Shown in pieces: positions 14,787-24,254 of a stretch of 64,000 nt of DNA (position 1 is its first letter; every line of letters begins with the position of its first letter). This DNA comes from JAISDD01 sp031553935 (GTDB taxonomy: Bacteria > Bacillota > Syntrophomonadia > Syntrophomonadales > Syntrophomonadaceae): positions 1-64,000 of the forward strand of contig JAVBKS010000003.1 of the NCBI GenBank assembly GCA_031553935.1, read 5' to 3'. A model generated the notes under the pieces. The model ran no database searches. It was not told the origin of the DNA and saw only the letters and a list, made by a program, of their open reading frames with translations. The position numbers and the translations under genes are program-made.

Positions 14787-15656
14787 TTATTGCCCCCCTA
14801 ATTCATAGATGAAAATCTCTTCTATAGTAAGAGGAATTATTTCTAGTATTGCAGGATTATGTCTATCTATTTCACTTTTGACTTTTTCAAGCGGTCCGCG
14901 CATAATCATCATCGCCAACGAGCCTCTGCGTTCAGAAAATATGCATCCTTTAGGATGGAATGTTTCTGGGATTTCCTGTGGAAAGGCTACTTGGATTTTA
15001 TGATAACAAGCTTTTAAGTCGTCTAGGCCTTCGCTTAGCCTTAGCTTACCCTGTTCTAGCATCGCAATATGATCACAGATATTCTCCAGCCCACTGAAAT
15101 AATGTGACGAAATCAATATGGTAGTTTCATGAAGCGCTGCACTTTTTATAATGATGTCTTTTATCGATTTTCTTACAATGGGGTCAAGACCCTCAAAAGG
15201 CTCATCTAAGATAAGAAATTCAGGTCTTTGCGATAAGGCTAGGCCAATTGCTGCTGCTCGTTTCATTCCTTTGGAAAATGAGCGGATTGCTTTATTCATT
15301 GGTAAGTTGCTTTGCTTATGCCAAGCAATAAAGAAATTATTATCCCATTTAGGATAGAGACTTTCGTAGAATTTCGCCATGTCGATTAGGCTATAGTTAG
15401 GGAAAAAATAGAGTTCATCAGGCACAAAGGCCAGTTTTTGCTTGAGTTTATAATTATCAAATATTGTCTCATCATTCCATAATACTGATCCCCCATCAGG
15501 AATAATAATCCCAGCGATGATCTTTAGTAAGCTAGTTTTTCCAGCTCCATTAGTTCCAACCAGTCCAAAAACTGAACCCATCTCTATGGTGATACTGATA
15601 TTGTTCAAAGCGTTGTTTTGGTGATAGTTTTTATAAATATTTCGAACTTCAATCAT
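14787..15656 (-). CDS. ABC transporter ATP-binding protein
   Basis: A 289-aa ATPase. The ATG at 15656 is chosen because the protein then begins MIEVRNIYKNY, the normal start of the domain. Walker A is GTNGAGKTS, the signature is SFSKGMKR (a variant of LSGGQ seen in YtrB-like ATPases), Walker B is EFLILDEPFEGLDP, and the switch His is in LISSHYFSGLE. The start overlaps the regulator's stop, so the genes are translationally coupled. It powers the permease at 13303. The last 75 residues are an extra domain common in ABC-2 exporters. Confidence 0.85.
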   Translation of the reverse strand: MIEVRNIYKNYHQNNALNNISITIEMGSVFGLVGTNGAGKTSLLKIIAGIIIPDGGSVLWNDETIFDNYKLKQKLAFVPDELYFFPNYSLIDMAKFYESLYPKWDNNFFIAWHKQSNLPMNKAIRSFSKGMKRAAAIGLALSQRPEFLILDEPFEGLDPIVRKSIKDIIIKSAALHETTILISSHYFSGLENICDHIAMLEQGKLRLSEGLDDLKACYHKIQVAFPQEIPETFHPKGCIFSERRGSLAMMIMRGPLEKVKSEIDRHNPAILEIIPLTIEEIFIYELGGQ

Positions 15657-16035
15657 AATGGTTGCTCCCGTTCTTTCTGAGAATTGTAAGTACGATGTCA
15701 TTAATATCTTCCATGTTTTTGCCTAGAATTAACATTTTTTCAATAGTTTTAACTAGTGTTATTTCCAATAGCTGCAGTTGGCTTTCGCTACCGATATGCG
15801 ATCTTTTGCTTACAAAGCTTCCTTTTCCGGGAAGTGAATATATATAACCCTGTTCTTCTAAACTTCGGTATGCTTTCTGTACGGTATTTGGGTTAACTAG
15901 CAATTGGGCTGCCAAAACCCTTACCGCAGGTAGTTGCTCATCAGGTAATAGAAGTTGACTCTCAATCATCACTTTTATTTTTGTATACAGTTGTTCAAAG
16001 ATAGGAATTCTGCTCTGGAAATCTAAGTCAAACAC
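15649..16035 (-). CDS. GntR-family regulator, YtrA subfamily
   Basis: A GTG at 16035 with AGAGGGGA seven bases upstream gives a 128-aa protein, the usual YtrA length. An upstream in-frame ATG would add an unlikely Cys-rich tail. The winged helix spans residues 10-75 (PIFEQLYTKIKVMIES, LPAVRVLAAQLLVNPNTVQKAYRSLEEQGYIYSLPGKGSFV quoted in parts), and a short C-terminal helical dimerisation tail follows. YtrA proteins repress their own ABC-transporter operon and are released by envelope stress. Tandem 15-bp repeats just downstream of the -10 (16068-16100) are the probable operator. Confidence 0.85.
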   Translation of the reverse strand: MFDLDFQSRIPIFEQLYTKIKVMIESQLLLPDEQLPAVRVLAAQLLVNPNTVQKAYRSLEEQGYIYSLPGKGSFVSKRSHIGSESQLQLLEITLVKTIEKMLILGKNMEDINDIVLTILRKNGSNHYD

Positions 16036-16067
16036 AATTGTCCCCTCTATCTGTATTCTAAAGCAAT

Positions 16068-16107
16068 TAGTACAATTAATACAGCTAGTACGATTAATAC
16101 AATTATA
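16068..16107 (-). promoter_or_regulatory. Promoter and tandem-repeat operator of the YtrA operon
   Basis: A -10 TATAAT (16107-16102, minus strand) is followed by two direct repeats, tagtacaattaatac (16068-16082) and tagtacgattaatac (16086-16100), spaced 18 bp apart with one mismatch. They sit between the transcription start and the GTG, an ideal place for autorepression. The spacing is not an exact multiple of a helical turn. Confidence 0.6.
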
Positions 16108-16323
16108 GCATTTTCTATCTATTAACAGAACATTTCGACAATGCAGGTGTATCGTGAAATCAGGGCGCGCAGAATAATTGCCTTTTCTTCTATCTATAGC
16201 CCTTATATACATACCTGGAACTTATACCCATAAGCAGGCATAATGTATATAATCTATGGAATAGTTTCTCCAGCTAATAAAAATAGTTGTATTTCTTGCT
16301 GTTTGGAGAAGGGAGTTATTTTT

Positions 16324-16914
16324 ATGGGCAATAAGCCAATAATAGTATTAGATCCTGGGCATGGTGGTAAAGATCCAGGCGCCACATATAAGGGCGTTAT
16401 GGAAAAGACGGTTACCTGGAATCTGGCAAATATTATCAAGGACAAACTGAAAACCTATGAAGTAGAAGTTAATGTCGTGCAGCCTAGCACAATCAATCCT
16501 AATAGCACAGCCAATGATGAATTATATTTGCCGGTTAAGAAGGCTAGAGATATTTCAGCTGACTTTTATTTATCCATTCATGTTAATGCAGGTGGTGGAA
16601 CCGGGTTTGAAAGCTTTTTATATAAGAAAGAAAATGATCCGCGAGTCTTGAAGCTACGAACACAATTGCATAGACAAATCATGAATCTATTAAGAAAGTT
16701 TGGGGTTATTGACAGGGGGGAAAAGAAAGCTGATTTCTATGTTTTGCGCGAAAATTATAAAAATGGGATCCCAGCAGTGCTCATAGAATGTCTTTTTTTA
16801 GATAATCATAAAGACCGCCAATTACTAGAATCATCAGATTTCTTAGATGACTTGGGTAATGAAATAGCATACGGATTAGTAGTGGCTTTTGAGCTTAATA
16901 AAAGAGATGGATAA
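16324..16914 (+). CDS. N-acetylmuramoyl-L-alanine amidase
   Basis: A 196-aa Amidase_3 protein. ATG 16324 is chosen for its GGGAG site; the longer frame upstream is Cys-rich and unlikely. Zinc ligands are visible as the His of DPGHGGKDPG (residues about 10-20), the Glu of VMEKTV, and the His of LSIHVNAGG; the catalytic Glu is in VLIECLFL. It hydrolyses the bond between N-acetylmuramic acid and L-alanine in peptidoglycan. There is no signal peptide and no wall-binding repeat, so it resembles phage endolysins or CwlC-type mother-cell lysis enzymes rather than a secreted autolysin. Confidence 0.85.
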   Translation: MGNKPIIVLDPGHGGKDPGATYKGVMEKTVTWNLANIIKDKLKTYEVEVNVVQPSTINPNSTANDELYLPVKKARDISADFYLSIHVNAGGGTGFESFLYKKENDPRVLKLRTQLHRQIMNLLRKFGVIDRGEKKADFYVLRENYKNGIPAVLIECLFLDNHKDRQLLESSDFLDDLGNEIAYGLVVAFELNKRDG

Positions 16915-17029
16915 TATTCTTATTAATTTGCACTTGGGTAATATTTCACAGGGGAATTAGTATTAATATATTTTTCAAGAGAGCAAGCATAATTTATGTC
17001 GGTACTCCCAATTGGATACAATAATAAGA

Positions 17030-17073
17030 GAGTGACCCCGCGAGTCATAATACACGGAGTCACTCGATTTTTT
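17030..17073. terminator. Hairpin between amidase and flavoprotein genes
   Basis: Eleven-base arms gagtgaccccg and cggagtcactc with one mismatch, then a six-T run. It lies between two convergent genes. Confidence 0.8.
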
Positions 17074-17104
17074 CTGTCATTATTAGAATCTAGAATTATA
17101 GTTA

Positions 17105-19102
17105 CTATATGGTTAATGCCAAATCAAACGAAGTATGGATGGCATCAATAAGCCTTTTCGGACTTACGGCATCGCCTAACAGATAAATATTATCAATATC
17201 TGATTTTAATTCTTCATAGAGTTTGTTTACCGATTTGCTGCCAAAGGCTACCACAACACTATCGACGGGAAGAGATTCAAGATTACCATCGACTTCATAA
17301 TAAATAGTGTTTTCCTTTATTTCAGCGACGCTGGCGTTCAAAATAGGCTTTATACCGAGAAGATTGATATGTTTCATAATACTCCAGCGTAAGGTCATAC
17401 CTTTGCCGATGTCATCGCCCCGATTCATGATGGAAACTTTGTAACTGCCATTAGTGATAAAATGGAATAAGTCTTCTGGAGCTTCTGCTTTATGGAGCAT
17501 AAGGAATTTCAGAGTTTCGGCATCCATTGTTCCTTTTTCGGCAATGAACATGGCGGTTTCACATCCAGTCGCTCCACCTCCGAGAACTACTACATTGGGA
17601 CCCTTGACCTGAAGTCCAGCAAGAACATCCCAGGCATTAATAATTGGTGTAGATCCGTCATTTTTGAGATCAACATTAGTAGGGACAGCACCGGTTGCTA
17701 TCATAACGATATCGGCATTTTCCTTAAGTATCGAGTCGCGGTCGGCAGTTTTGTTAAGCTTAAGCTCGATCCCTAATTCAGCTATATAGTGATCGTAATA
17801 ATCTAATAGCTTAATAAATTCATGTTTGCCTGGAGGAACAGACGCGATAATCCATTGACCGCCAATTCGATTCTCTTGCTCCCAAATCTGAACACTGTGC
17901 CCTCTCATAGCTAAGGTGCATGCCGCTTCTAGTCCAGCAGGGCCGGCACCAATGATTAATACTTTCTTGGGAGAATCGGTCTTGGTAATATTAGTTGTAC
18001 CTTCTCTGCCTTGCCGTGGGTTAACTGCACAATGAACCCCTTCATTTTCCGTCCGCAGTGAACTAAAAAGGTTTTCCATACATACCATACAGCCAATGCA
18101 TCTTCTGATACTTTTCGATTTACCTCTCTCAGCTTTAACTGCCCAATCAGGGTCGGCAATGAACCCTCTAGCTATCGAAATCATGTCACTAATACCATCT
18201 TCTAACACGCGCTCGGCAGTTTCCGGATTATTGATTCTGTTGCTGGCGGTAATTGGAATAGAAACATTCTGTTTTACCAAACCGGCTAAATAAGTATAAG
18301 CAGCGGGAGGAACTTCTGAAGGAAGCTGAGGAATGTAAGTTTCGTGCCAACCGCCAGTTACGCTTATCATATCTACAGAATGCTTTTCTAATTCTTTAGC
18401 AAATAATATAGTTTCTTTCCAAGTATTGCTGCCAGGCATAAAATCATTACCGGCTATTCTAGCACTGATTGGAAAGTCCGAACCGACTTTTGAACGTACT
18501 TCTTGAATTACTTCGAGGGGAAAACGCATTCTATTTTCTAGCGATCCGCCATATTCATCAGAACGCTGATTAGTTATAGGTGATAAAAACTGGGAGATCA
18601 AATATCCAGTAGCACAAAGAATCTCAACAATATCATATCCGGCTTCACGCGCTCTGAAAGCGGCTACTCCAAAATCAGCTACAATTTCTTTTATTTCGTC
18701 AATAGTCAGTGCCTGCGGGGTGAAACGAGTGAGTTTTGAGGGAATAGCTGAGGGCGCATAGACTTTTTTGCCGTCTAAGAATCCAAAAGCATAACGACCG
18801 GTGTGAAATAGCTGTAAACCGACTTTGGCTCCATGCTGCTTAACACGTGAAGTCAGTTGCTTATGCCCTTCAAGAAACTTTTCCTCACCGATTGACAGAA
18901 GTCCGCCTTGGAAGTTTTGCTCATTGATAGCAGTTGCACCGGCCATTATTAGTCCGGCACCGCCTAGCGAACGTGCTTCATAAAAGTCAATTATTCTCTC
19001 TGTTGGGTTACCGTCTGGGCAATAAGCAAGGCCAAAAGCAGGTAAAATGACGCGGTTTTTTAAAGTCAGGTTGCCAATTTTTATGGGTTCGAATAAAAGC
19101 AT
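17105..19102 (-). CDS. NADH:flavin oxidoreductase / dienoyl-CoA-reductase-like iron-sulfur flavoprotein
   Basis: A 665-aa protein preceded by AGGAGG. Residues 1-340 form an old-yellow-enzyme TIM barrel that binds FMN. A cysteine cluster follows (CIGCMVC near 345, then VHCAVNP), and residues 380-660 carry FAD/NAD(P) domains (LIIGAGPAGLEAA, VVVLGGGATGCE). Relatives are 2,4-dienoyl-CoA reductase, trimethylamine dehydrogenase and enoate reductases. Here the first three cysteines are spaced C-x2-C-x2-C as in trimethylamine dehydrogenase, not C-x2-C-x3-C as in E. coli FadH, and the fourth follows after 16 residues. The substrate cannot be named; reduction of an unsaturated acid or acyl-CoA fits an anaerobe. 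It is divergent from the EFR1 gene. Confidence 0.85.
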   Translation of the reverse strand: MLLFEPIKIGNLTLKNRVILPAFGLAYCPDGNPTERIIDFYEARSLGGAGLIMAGATAINEQNFQGGLLSIGEEKFLEGHKQLTSRVKQHGAKVGLQLFHTGRYAFGFLDGKKVYAPSAIPSKLTRFTPQALTIDEIKEIVADFGVAAFRAREAGYDIVEILCATGYLISQFLSPITNQRSDEYGGSLENRMRFPLEVIQEVRSKVGSDFPISARIAGNDFMPGSNTWKETILFAKELEKHSVDMISVTGGWHETYIPQLPSEVPPAAYTYLAGLVKQNVSIPITASNRINNPETAERVLEDGISDMISIARGFIADPDWAVKAERGKSKSIRRCIGCMVCMENLFSSLRTENEGVHCAVNPRQGREGTTNITKTDSPKKVLIIGAGPAGLEAACTLAMRGHSVQIWEQENRIGGQWIIASVPPGKHEFIKLLDYYDHYIAELGIELKLNKTADRDSILKENADIVMIATGAVPTNVDLKNDGSTPIINAWDVLAGLQVKGPNVVVLGGGATGCETAMFIAEKGTMDAETLKFLMLHKAEAPEDLFHFITNGSYKVSIMNRGDDIGKGMTLRWSIMKHINLLGIKPILNASVAEIKENTIYYEVDGNLESLPVDSVVVAFGSKSVNKLYEELKSDIDNIYLLGDAVSPKRLIDAIHTSFDLALTI

Positions 19103-19406
19103 AGGAGAGCCTCCTTTGGTTGTATGTTATAGAAAGATAATACTCTATTAATAAATGGTAACACATTGCTCATAAACAATATATTAATTTTCTATTATTG
19201 ATAATAAAAGTAGATACATTTAATAGTATTTCAACTCAATTCTGGTTTATAAGAAATATTTCATGTATTTTCAAGTGACTAATAAGAGCTTATAATCAGG
19301 AGTAACAGAATAGTGACAAGCATTTATTTTGTTTTGCAAGCTCGTAATAGAAATATGATGTACTTAATAACAGGAAAAAACAACGCAGGAAGGGAAGAAC
19401 TATCTC
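19103..19406. other. AT-rich divergent intergenic region
   Basis: These 304 bp separate two divergently transcribed redox genes and must hold both promoters. The sequence is strongly AT-rich with several TATAAT-like hexamers (for example ttataatc near 19288), but no pair with a clear -35 stands out and no riboswitch is recognised. Confidence 0.5.
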
Positions 19407-20228
19407 ATGAAGATAAAAAAAGTATGGGCAGTATATTTCAGCGCTACCGGAACCACAGAAAAAGTCGTATTGGCATTGGCCGACAGAATAGCAGCTAAAC
19501 TTAATCTTGAGCGCGAAAATTATAATTTTACCCTGCCCAAAGCCCGTGATGTAGAAACGAAATTTACCGACAGCGACTTAGTTATTTTTGGAAACCCGGT
19601 TTATGCTGGGCGCGTTCCCAATGTATTGCTTAAGTATTTTGACAAAATCGCAGGAGATTCCTCTCTCGCAGTTCCTGTAGTTGTATATGGCAACCGTGAT
19701 TATGATGACGGACTGATAGAATTAAGAGACCTATTAGAAGCCAAAGGGATGCACACAATCGCGGCAGCAGCCTTTATCGGGGAGCATTCATTTTCAAGGA
19801 TTCTAGGCAAAGCCAGACCAGATGAACAAGATATGCAGAAAGTGGAGGCATTTGCAGATCAGATAATAAGTAAAATTGCATCACAGGCTGATATAAAACA
19901 TCCGATAGAAGTTGAAGGAATACCCAAGCCTTATCGGGGCTATTACCAGCCTCGGGATCGTAATGGCAATCCGGTAGATATACGTAAAGTCCAGCCCAAG
20001 ACTAGCGATGCCTGTAATGATTGTATGCTTTGTGCTGAGCTTTGTCCCATGGGTTCTATAAGTTTCGATGATGTTAGAAAATTTGTGGGAATATGCATTA
20101 AATGCGGTTCGTGCACTAAGAATTGCCCTCTGCAAGCTAGGTATTACGATGATGAGAGATATATCTATCACCAGGTAGAACTGGAAGAAGGTTTTGCACG
20201 CCGGGCAGAACCATCGATATTCATTTAA
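19407..20228 (+). CDS. EFR1-type flavodoxin-ferredoxin fusion
   Basis: This 273-aa cytoplasmic protein combines a flavodoxin-like domain (residues 5-150; FMN phosphate loop SATGTTEKV, then IFGNPVYAGRVP and VVYGNRDYDD) with two [4Fe-4S] motifs near the C-terminus: CNDCMLCAELCP and CIKCGSCTKNCP. This is the EFR1 family, common in Clostridia and presumed to pass electrons between iron-sulfur and flavin partners. The start ATG follows GGAAG. It is divergent from the old-yellow-enzyme flavoprotein, which might use it as electron donor (inference from position only). Confidence 0.85.
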   Translation: MKIKKVWAVYFSATGTTEKVVLALADRIAAKLNLERENYNFTLPKARDVETKFTDSDLVIFGNPVYAGRVPNVLLKYFDKIAGDSSLAVPVVVYGNRDYDDGLIELRDLLEAKGMHTIAAAAFIGEHSFSRILGKARPDEQDMQKVEAFADQIISKIASQADIKHPIEVEGIPKPYRGYYQPRDRNGNPVDIRKVQPKTSDACNDCMLCAELCPMGSISFDDVRKFVGICIKCGSCTKNCPLQARYYDDERYIYHQVELEEGFARRAEPSIFI

Positions 20229-20311
20229 TTCTGGTTTTTTGATGAGAATTCGAGAAAATATTTAGCTGGAAAATGTCCTTTTAAGATCTGGGCAGTAAAA
20301 AATGACGAAAA

Positions 20312-20352
20312 AATAATGCACTCGATGTGTATAAGGCATCAAGTGCATTATT
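20312..20352. terminator. Bidirectional hairpin terminator
   Basis: Arms aataatgcact-cgatg and catc-aagtgcattatt form about 15 pairs with one mismatch, flanked by A-rich and T-rich sequence, between convergent genes. Confidence 0.7.
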
Positions 20353-20437
20353 AATAGTTAAAGCATATTAGTAAAAGTGAGTCTTCTTTTGACTAAATCC
20401 ACTGACTCAATGATCATCTCATATGGTCAGGTAGGTT

Positions 20438-21523
20438 TCACCAACCAAGAGCCGTTAATTCCGTTCTAAGCCCTTCATTTTCTTCTTGGGCTATTACCTT
20501 ATTAAAAGCACTAAGGCCAAAATCTTTTAGAGCTTCTGCTGAATTTATTTTGTTTTGCGGAAAGCCATCATCCTTTAATAATGCTACCATTTTAGTAAAC
20601 TCGTCGATAATTAGCTCACATAGTTGAGAATGGCTTATTTCAGTTCCTAATATACTATTAAAGCTACTTAAGTATTGGCTTACATAATCGTTTAATTGAG
20701 AATCGCGATTCGTTTCGTCATAAATTCTTATCTTAGCGATATCATGTAAGGCCATGTAAGCATTGCTGTTAATTCCCAACCGGTGCTGCACCTCAGGTGT
20801 ATATAAGTCCTCGAATAGAACGAACATTTCTGCAGGTGTGATGGCACTCCAAGTTGAGTAAGCGGCATCTAGTGACGCTATTTGTTCAGAGGTCAGAGTA
20901 ACTAGAATACTATCTAGCTCAGCCCAGGGGAAAGTAATAAGCACGAAATTAATATTGTTTTTTTGAGCATAGAGATGAGCTGCAGAAGCTTCCGCTACAT
21001 ACCAGGTCAATTGGCTGCTGCGGCCATTAAAAGCTGTGCTATTAATGGAAGTAACACTTTTGGGGAAAGTTAAGCTCATAAGGGAGCCACAGTCAGCTAA
21101 AGCCCAGTCGCCAATCGATATCACTGTGTCCGGGATATTTATGTGGGCTAAAGAGTTACATTTATAAAAAGTGCTGTTAGCTATTGCCGTAACTCCAGTA
21201 GGTATATTAATTGTAGTAAGATTCGTGCATTGGGCGAAAGCATGACTGCCAATAGAATTAACCGTAGCGGGCATATTAACAGTCAGTAATGCAGTATTGC
21301 CTTGAAATGCTTGTTGTCCGATAGCTTTAACTGTAACCCCGCCGATGGTTTGGGGAATTGTAAGATTAGCCTCGCTGCCATTATACTTGGTGATTGTACC
21401 ACTGGCTGCATTGAAAACGAATTCATCGCCACTTTCAGCATAAGCTGATTGAGTTCCTAAGAGAAGAAACCCTCCGAAAAAGAGAGCAAGCACAATGATT
21501 AAAGGGATTGACTTCTGATTCAT
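20438..21523 (-). CDS. Secreted BspA-type leucine-rich-repeat protein
   Basis: This is a 361-aa protein with a signal peptide (MNQKSIPLIIVLALFFGGFLLL, cut near YAES). Residues 30-175 hold five LRR_5 repeats of about 23 residues with the pattern I-G-x-x-A-F-x-x-C-x-x-L-x-x-I-x-I-P. A 20-residue closing unit and a 150-residue helical C-terminal domain with no known motif follow. BspA-like proteins bind host or matrix components or other surface proteins; the ligand is unknown. The AAAGGAGG site gives confidence in the start. Confidence 0.8.
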   Translation of the reverse strand: MNQKSIPLIIVLALFFGGFLLLGTQSAYAESGDEFVFNAASGTITKYNGSEANLTIPQTIGGVTVKAIGQQAFQGNTALLTVNMPATVNSIGSHAFAQCTNLTTINIPTGVTAIANSTFYKCNSLAHINIPDTVISIGDWALADCGSLMSLTFPKSVTSINSTAFNGRSSQLTWYVAEASAAHLYAQKNNINFVLITFPWAELDSILVTLTSEQIASLDAAYSTWSAITPAEMFVLFEDLYTPEVQHRLGINSNAYMALHDIAKIRIYDETNRDSQLNDYVSQYLSSFNSILGTEISHSQLCELIIDEFTKMVALLKDDGFPQNKINSAEALKDFGLSAFNKVIAQEENEGLRTELTALGW

Positions 21524-21729
21524 ATTTTACCTCCTTTGATTCGCAATAAAGTATTTCCTTATTATAAGGGATAGGGCAGAAAGTGTACTATGCTGCCAGC
21601 ATAGTGGAAAATCATGGGACTTTCTCCATCAAGTTTTGTACTTTCTTAATTATGCAAAATAGGTGATACTAATATGAAGCTAATATATGGTGATAAATAT
21701 AGAGACTAGCAAGAAATAGAGGCTTGGCG

Positions 21730-22200
21730 ATGAAATCTAAAAAACCGTTTAATAGTGAAAAAAATGCTAATGCCAATAAAGAGAAATATTTGACCATTGA
21801 TATTTTGCATGCACTGAAACAAACAAGTACGATTGAGGAGTTTACCCAAAACTATGCAGATTGTTTTACCAATATCTCGGTTAAAGATTATTTGGAAGAA
21901 ATAATAAAAACCCGAGGTCTTAAGAAATCAACCATAATAAAAGCTTCACAGCTTAGTGAAGTCTATGCTTACCAAATATTTGCCGGAGTCAAGAATCCAT
22001 CGCGTGATAAGCTGTTATCAATTGCAGTAGCAATGCAAATGAGCCTTGAAGAATGCCAATTCTTATTGCGAATAGCAAATCTTAACGAACTATATGCTAA
22101 AAATCGCCGCGACGCAATTATTATTTTTGCGCTGGGCAAAAGGCTCGGGGTAGCGAAACTAAATGAATTACTCTTTGATTTAGAAGAGTTTACCTTGTGA
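21730..22200 (+). CDS. XRE-like helix-turn-helix protein
   Basis: A 156-aa protein. The ATG at 21730 is chosen for its spacing to AGAGG, though an in-frame TTG at 21724 exists. Residues about 60-110 form a XRE-type helix-turn-helix (TRGLKKSTIIKASQLSEVYAYQIF, GVKNPSRDKLLSIAVAM, quoted in parts). A helical C-terminus follows. It sits 44 bp before a Ser/Thr kinase gene on the same strand. Similar HTH proteins are often kinase partners or substrates, so phosphorylation by the neighbour is a reasonable hypothesis. Confidence 0.7.
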   Translation: MKSKKPFNSEKNANANKEKYLTIDILHALKQTSTIEEFTQNYADCFTNISVKDYLEEIIKTRGLKKSTIIKASQLSEVYAYQIFAGVKNPSRDKLLSIAVAMQMSLEECQFLLRIANLNELYAKNRRDAIIIFALGKRLGVAKLNELLFDLEEFTL

Positions 22201-22244
22201 GAAACCCAAGATACTAGAGGGATGAATTAATAGGGGGGACAGTA

Positions 22245-24212
22245 TTGAATCAGAAGGAAGAATTTATGTCCCAGTTTGCATGCCCGCAGCCGGACTTTTT
22301 GCCTCAAAGTATTGAACAAGAATACGAGTTTCTTTCTTGCTTGGCGAACAAAGAAACTCGTTTGGTGTACCTTGTACGTGACAAAATGACGAAGAAAAAG
22401 GCTGTTCTAAAAATCTCCCTGCCTCAGAGTCCAGACAATGTTAAGCGTGAATATGAAATACTGGAAAAGTTGAGTCATCCCGGAATCCCCAAAGCACTAT
22501 GGTATGAAAAAGATGATTGCGGCCGCGAATATTTGTTGCGCTCATATCTTAGCGGAATTACCCTGGATAAGTACTTAGATGAGACGGGATTGCTGGGGAT
22601 AGAAAAACTTCTAGAGATTACTTTGAAACTATGCGACATTATAGCTTACTTGCATCAACAGAAACCAGCTGTTATTTATCGTGATATTAAGCCTCAAAAT
22701 ATTGTCCTATTAAACCAAGGTGAAATTGGTTTGATAGATTTTGGCATCTCGCGCCTGGAGAACAAGACTAAGAATTTTGATACGGTGTATGTTGGAAGTG
22801 TTGCTTTCGCTGCTCCTGAGCAATTTGGTTTTACGAAAACCGATTTTCGTACCGATATTTTTGCTTTAGGCAAACTGATGCTCTATATGTGCACTGGCGA
22901 GACTGATTCTAACGCGTGCGACCTAGAAGCAGTTCCCTCAGAACTAAGCGAAATAATTGCGAAGTGTATTCAACTATCCCCAGAAAAGCGCTATGCCAGC
23001 ACAAAAAAGCTTTCTAAAGCATTAAATAAGATTATTAATCCTCCACTAAGCAAGAAGCTTTTTAACCAAGCGGCAATTGCTATTGTTCTAGCTGTTTTTA
23101 TGATTTGGGGTTTACCATTATGGGTAGTATCGATTACGGCAAATCACGTTCAGGACCAAGCATTGATGGCTAACTCAAATGAACTAGGCGTAGTTTCTTT
23201 GCAATCGGATTTGCTTATTAGGGCAGCTCGCAAGAGTTTAAGTTTAAGCGATTCTGCCCCTTTAACAGAGGAGAACCTTAGTAAGGTTACAAAATTGGCC
23301 ATTGCTAGTGAAGGAGCCCGGCCATCTTTAATTGAACCGAGAATAATTGAAAGTTTTCAATTATTGACATTGCCTTCAACCTTATTAGTAGATCAAAATA
23401 CTTATTTTACTGATTGGGATGAACTAAGGCATTTTCCCAATCTTAAAGAACTGACATTAAGTGGATTGCATATCGTCAACATCCCGGTTTTATCAGGCTT
23501 GGAGCTGGAGAAATTAAATATTTCTCATAATGAGATCATGTCGCTGGCACCTTTGCAGACGATGCCCACATTACAAACGCTTGATATTTCTTATAACCCG
23601 CTTATCAACATAGCTCCGTTAGCTACGCTTAATGCGCTTAATTCCCTGGATCTTTCTTATACCCAAGTGCGTGATTTAAGCGTACTTGAAAAGCTTAGTA
23701 ATCTTCAAACTTTACTTTTGAGATCGACGAAATCTGCAGATTATGCAGTTTTAGGGAAACTACGGCAATTAGAGAACCTGCAAATAAATAATGTGATCAT
23801 AAAAGATTATTCCTTTCTTATTCAATTGGATAAGCTGAATGTTTTAGAACTAAGCAGTACACGTTTTGCCGATTTAGATAAGATTAATAGTCGAAGGTTG
23901 CAAGCCTTGGATATAAGCATGAATTACAATTTCATAACCAAAATAGAAGAGTTGCAAAGATTTCCCGAGCTTATTGCACTGGACATTAGCTTTAACAATA
24001 TCAGCGATTATTCTCCGCTTAGCAATTGTCTCAAGCTGAAAACATTAGCAATTCATCAAGGACAGATAGAGGAAGAAAACAATATAGTTTTGTCAGATAT
24101 ACCATTAAAAAACCTGATAGTATTAAACCATGGTTGGGAAAATAATGAGACCAAGACCACAAACATTGATGGTTTTACTGTTATACATAAAACTTTGGCA
24201 AATACTCCCTAA
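22245..24212 (+). CDS. Membrane Ser/Thr protein kinase with extracellular LRRs
   Basis: A 655-aa protein starting at TTG 22245, after GGGGGGA. The Hanks-type kinase domain covers residues about 30-265: the ATP-anchoring lysine in AVLKIS, catalytic loop YRDIKPQN, metal-binding DFG in LIDFGIS, and an APEQF segment. One membrane segment (about 275-298) leads to an outside region with eight or so leucine-rich repeats (residues 395-625) of the type L-x-x-L-x-L-S-x-x. This is a receptor-like kinase: extracellular ligand or peptide sensing could control phosphorylation inside. PASTA domains, usual in Firmicute PrkC, are absent. It is followed 43 bp later by a lipoprotein gene, probably co-transcribed. 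Confidence 0.85.
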   Translation: MNQKEEFMSQFACPQPDFLPQSIEQEYEFLSCLANKETRLVYLVRDKMTKKKAVLKISLPQSPDNVKREYEILEKLSHPGIPKALWYEKDDCGREYLLRSYLSGITLDKYLDETGLLGIEKLLEITLKLCDIIAYLHQQKPAVIYRDIKPQNIVLLNQGEIGLIDFGISRLENKTKNFDTVYVGSVAFAAPEQFGFTKTDFRTDIFALGKLMLYMCTGETDSNACDLEAVPSELSEIIAKCIQLSPEKRYASTKKLSKALNKIINPPLSKKLFNQAAIAIVLAVFMIWGLPLWVVSITANHVQDQALMANSNELGVVSLQSDLLIRAARKSLSLSDSAPLTEENLSKVTKLAIASEGARPSLIEPRIIESFQLLTLPSTLLVDQNTYFTDWDELRHFPNLKELTLSGLHIVNIPVLSGLELEKLNISHNEIMSLAPLQTMPTLQTLDISYNPLINIAPLATLNALNSLDLSYTQVRDLSVLEKLSNLQTLLLRSTKSADYAVLGKLRQLENLQINNVIIKDYSFLIQLDKLNVLELSSTRFADLDKINSRRLQALDISMNYNFITKIEELQRFPELIALDISFNNISDYSPLSNCLKLKTLAIHQGQIEEENNIVLSDIPLKNLIVLNHGWENNETKTTNIDGFTVIHKTLANTP

Positions 24213-24254
24213 AACCTGAACGACACCGGTAAGCAAAAATTAGGAGGCAAACCT

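Noticed and set aside
16036..16212. N-terminal extension of the GntR regulator to 187 aa
   Set aside because: The extension is Cys-rich, contains the promoter and operator repeats, and is not part of the family; GTG 16035 has a proper ribosome site.
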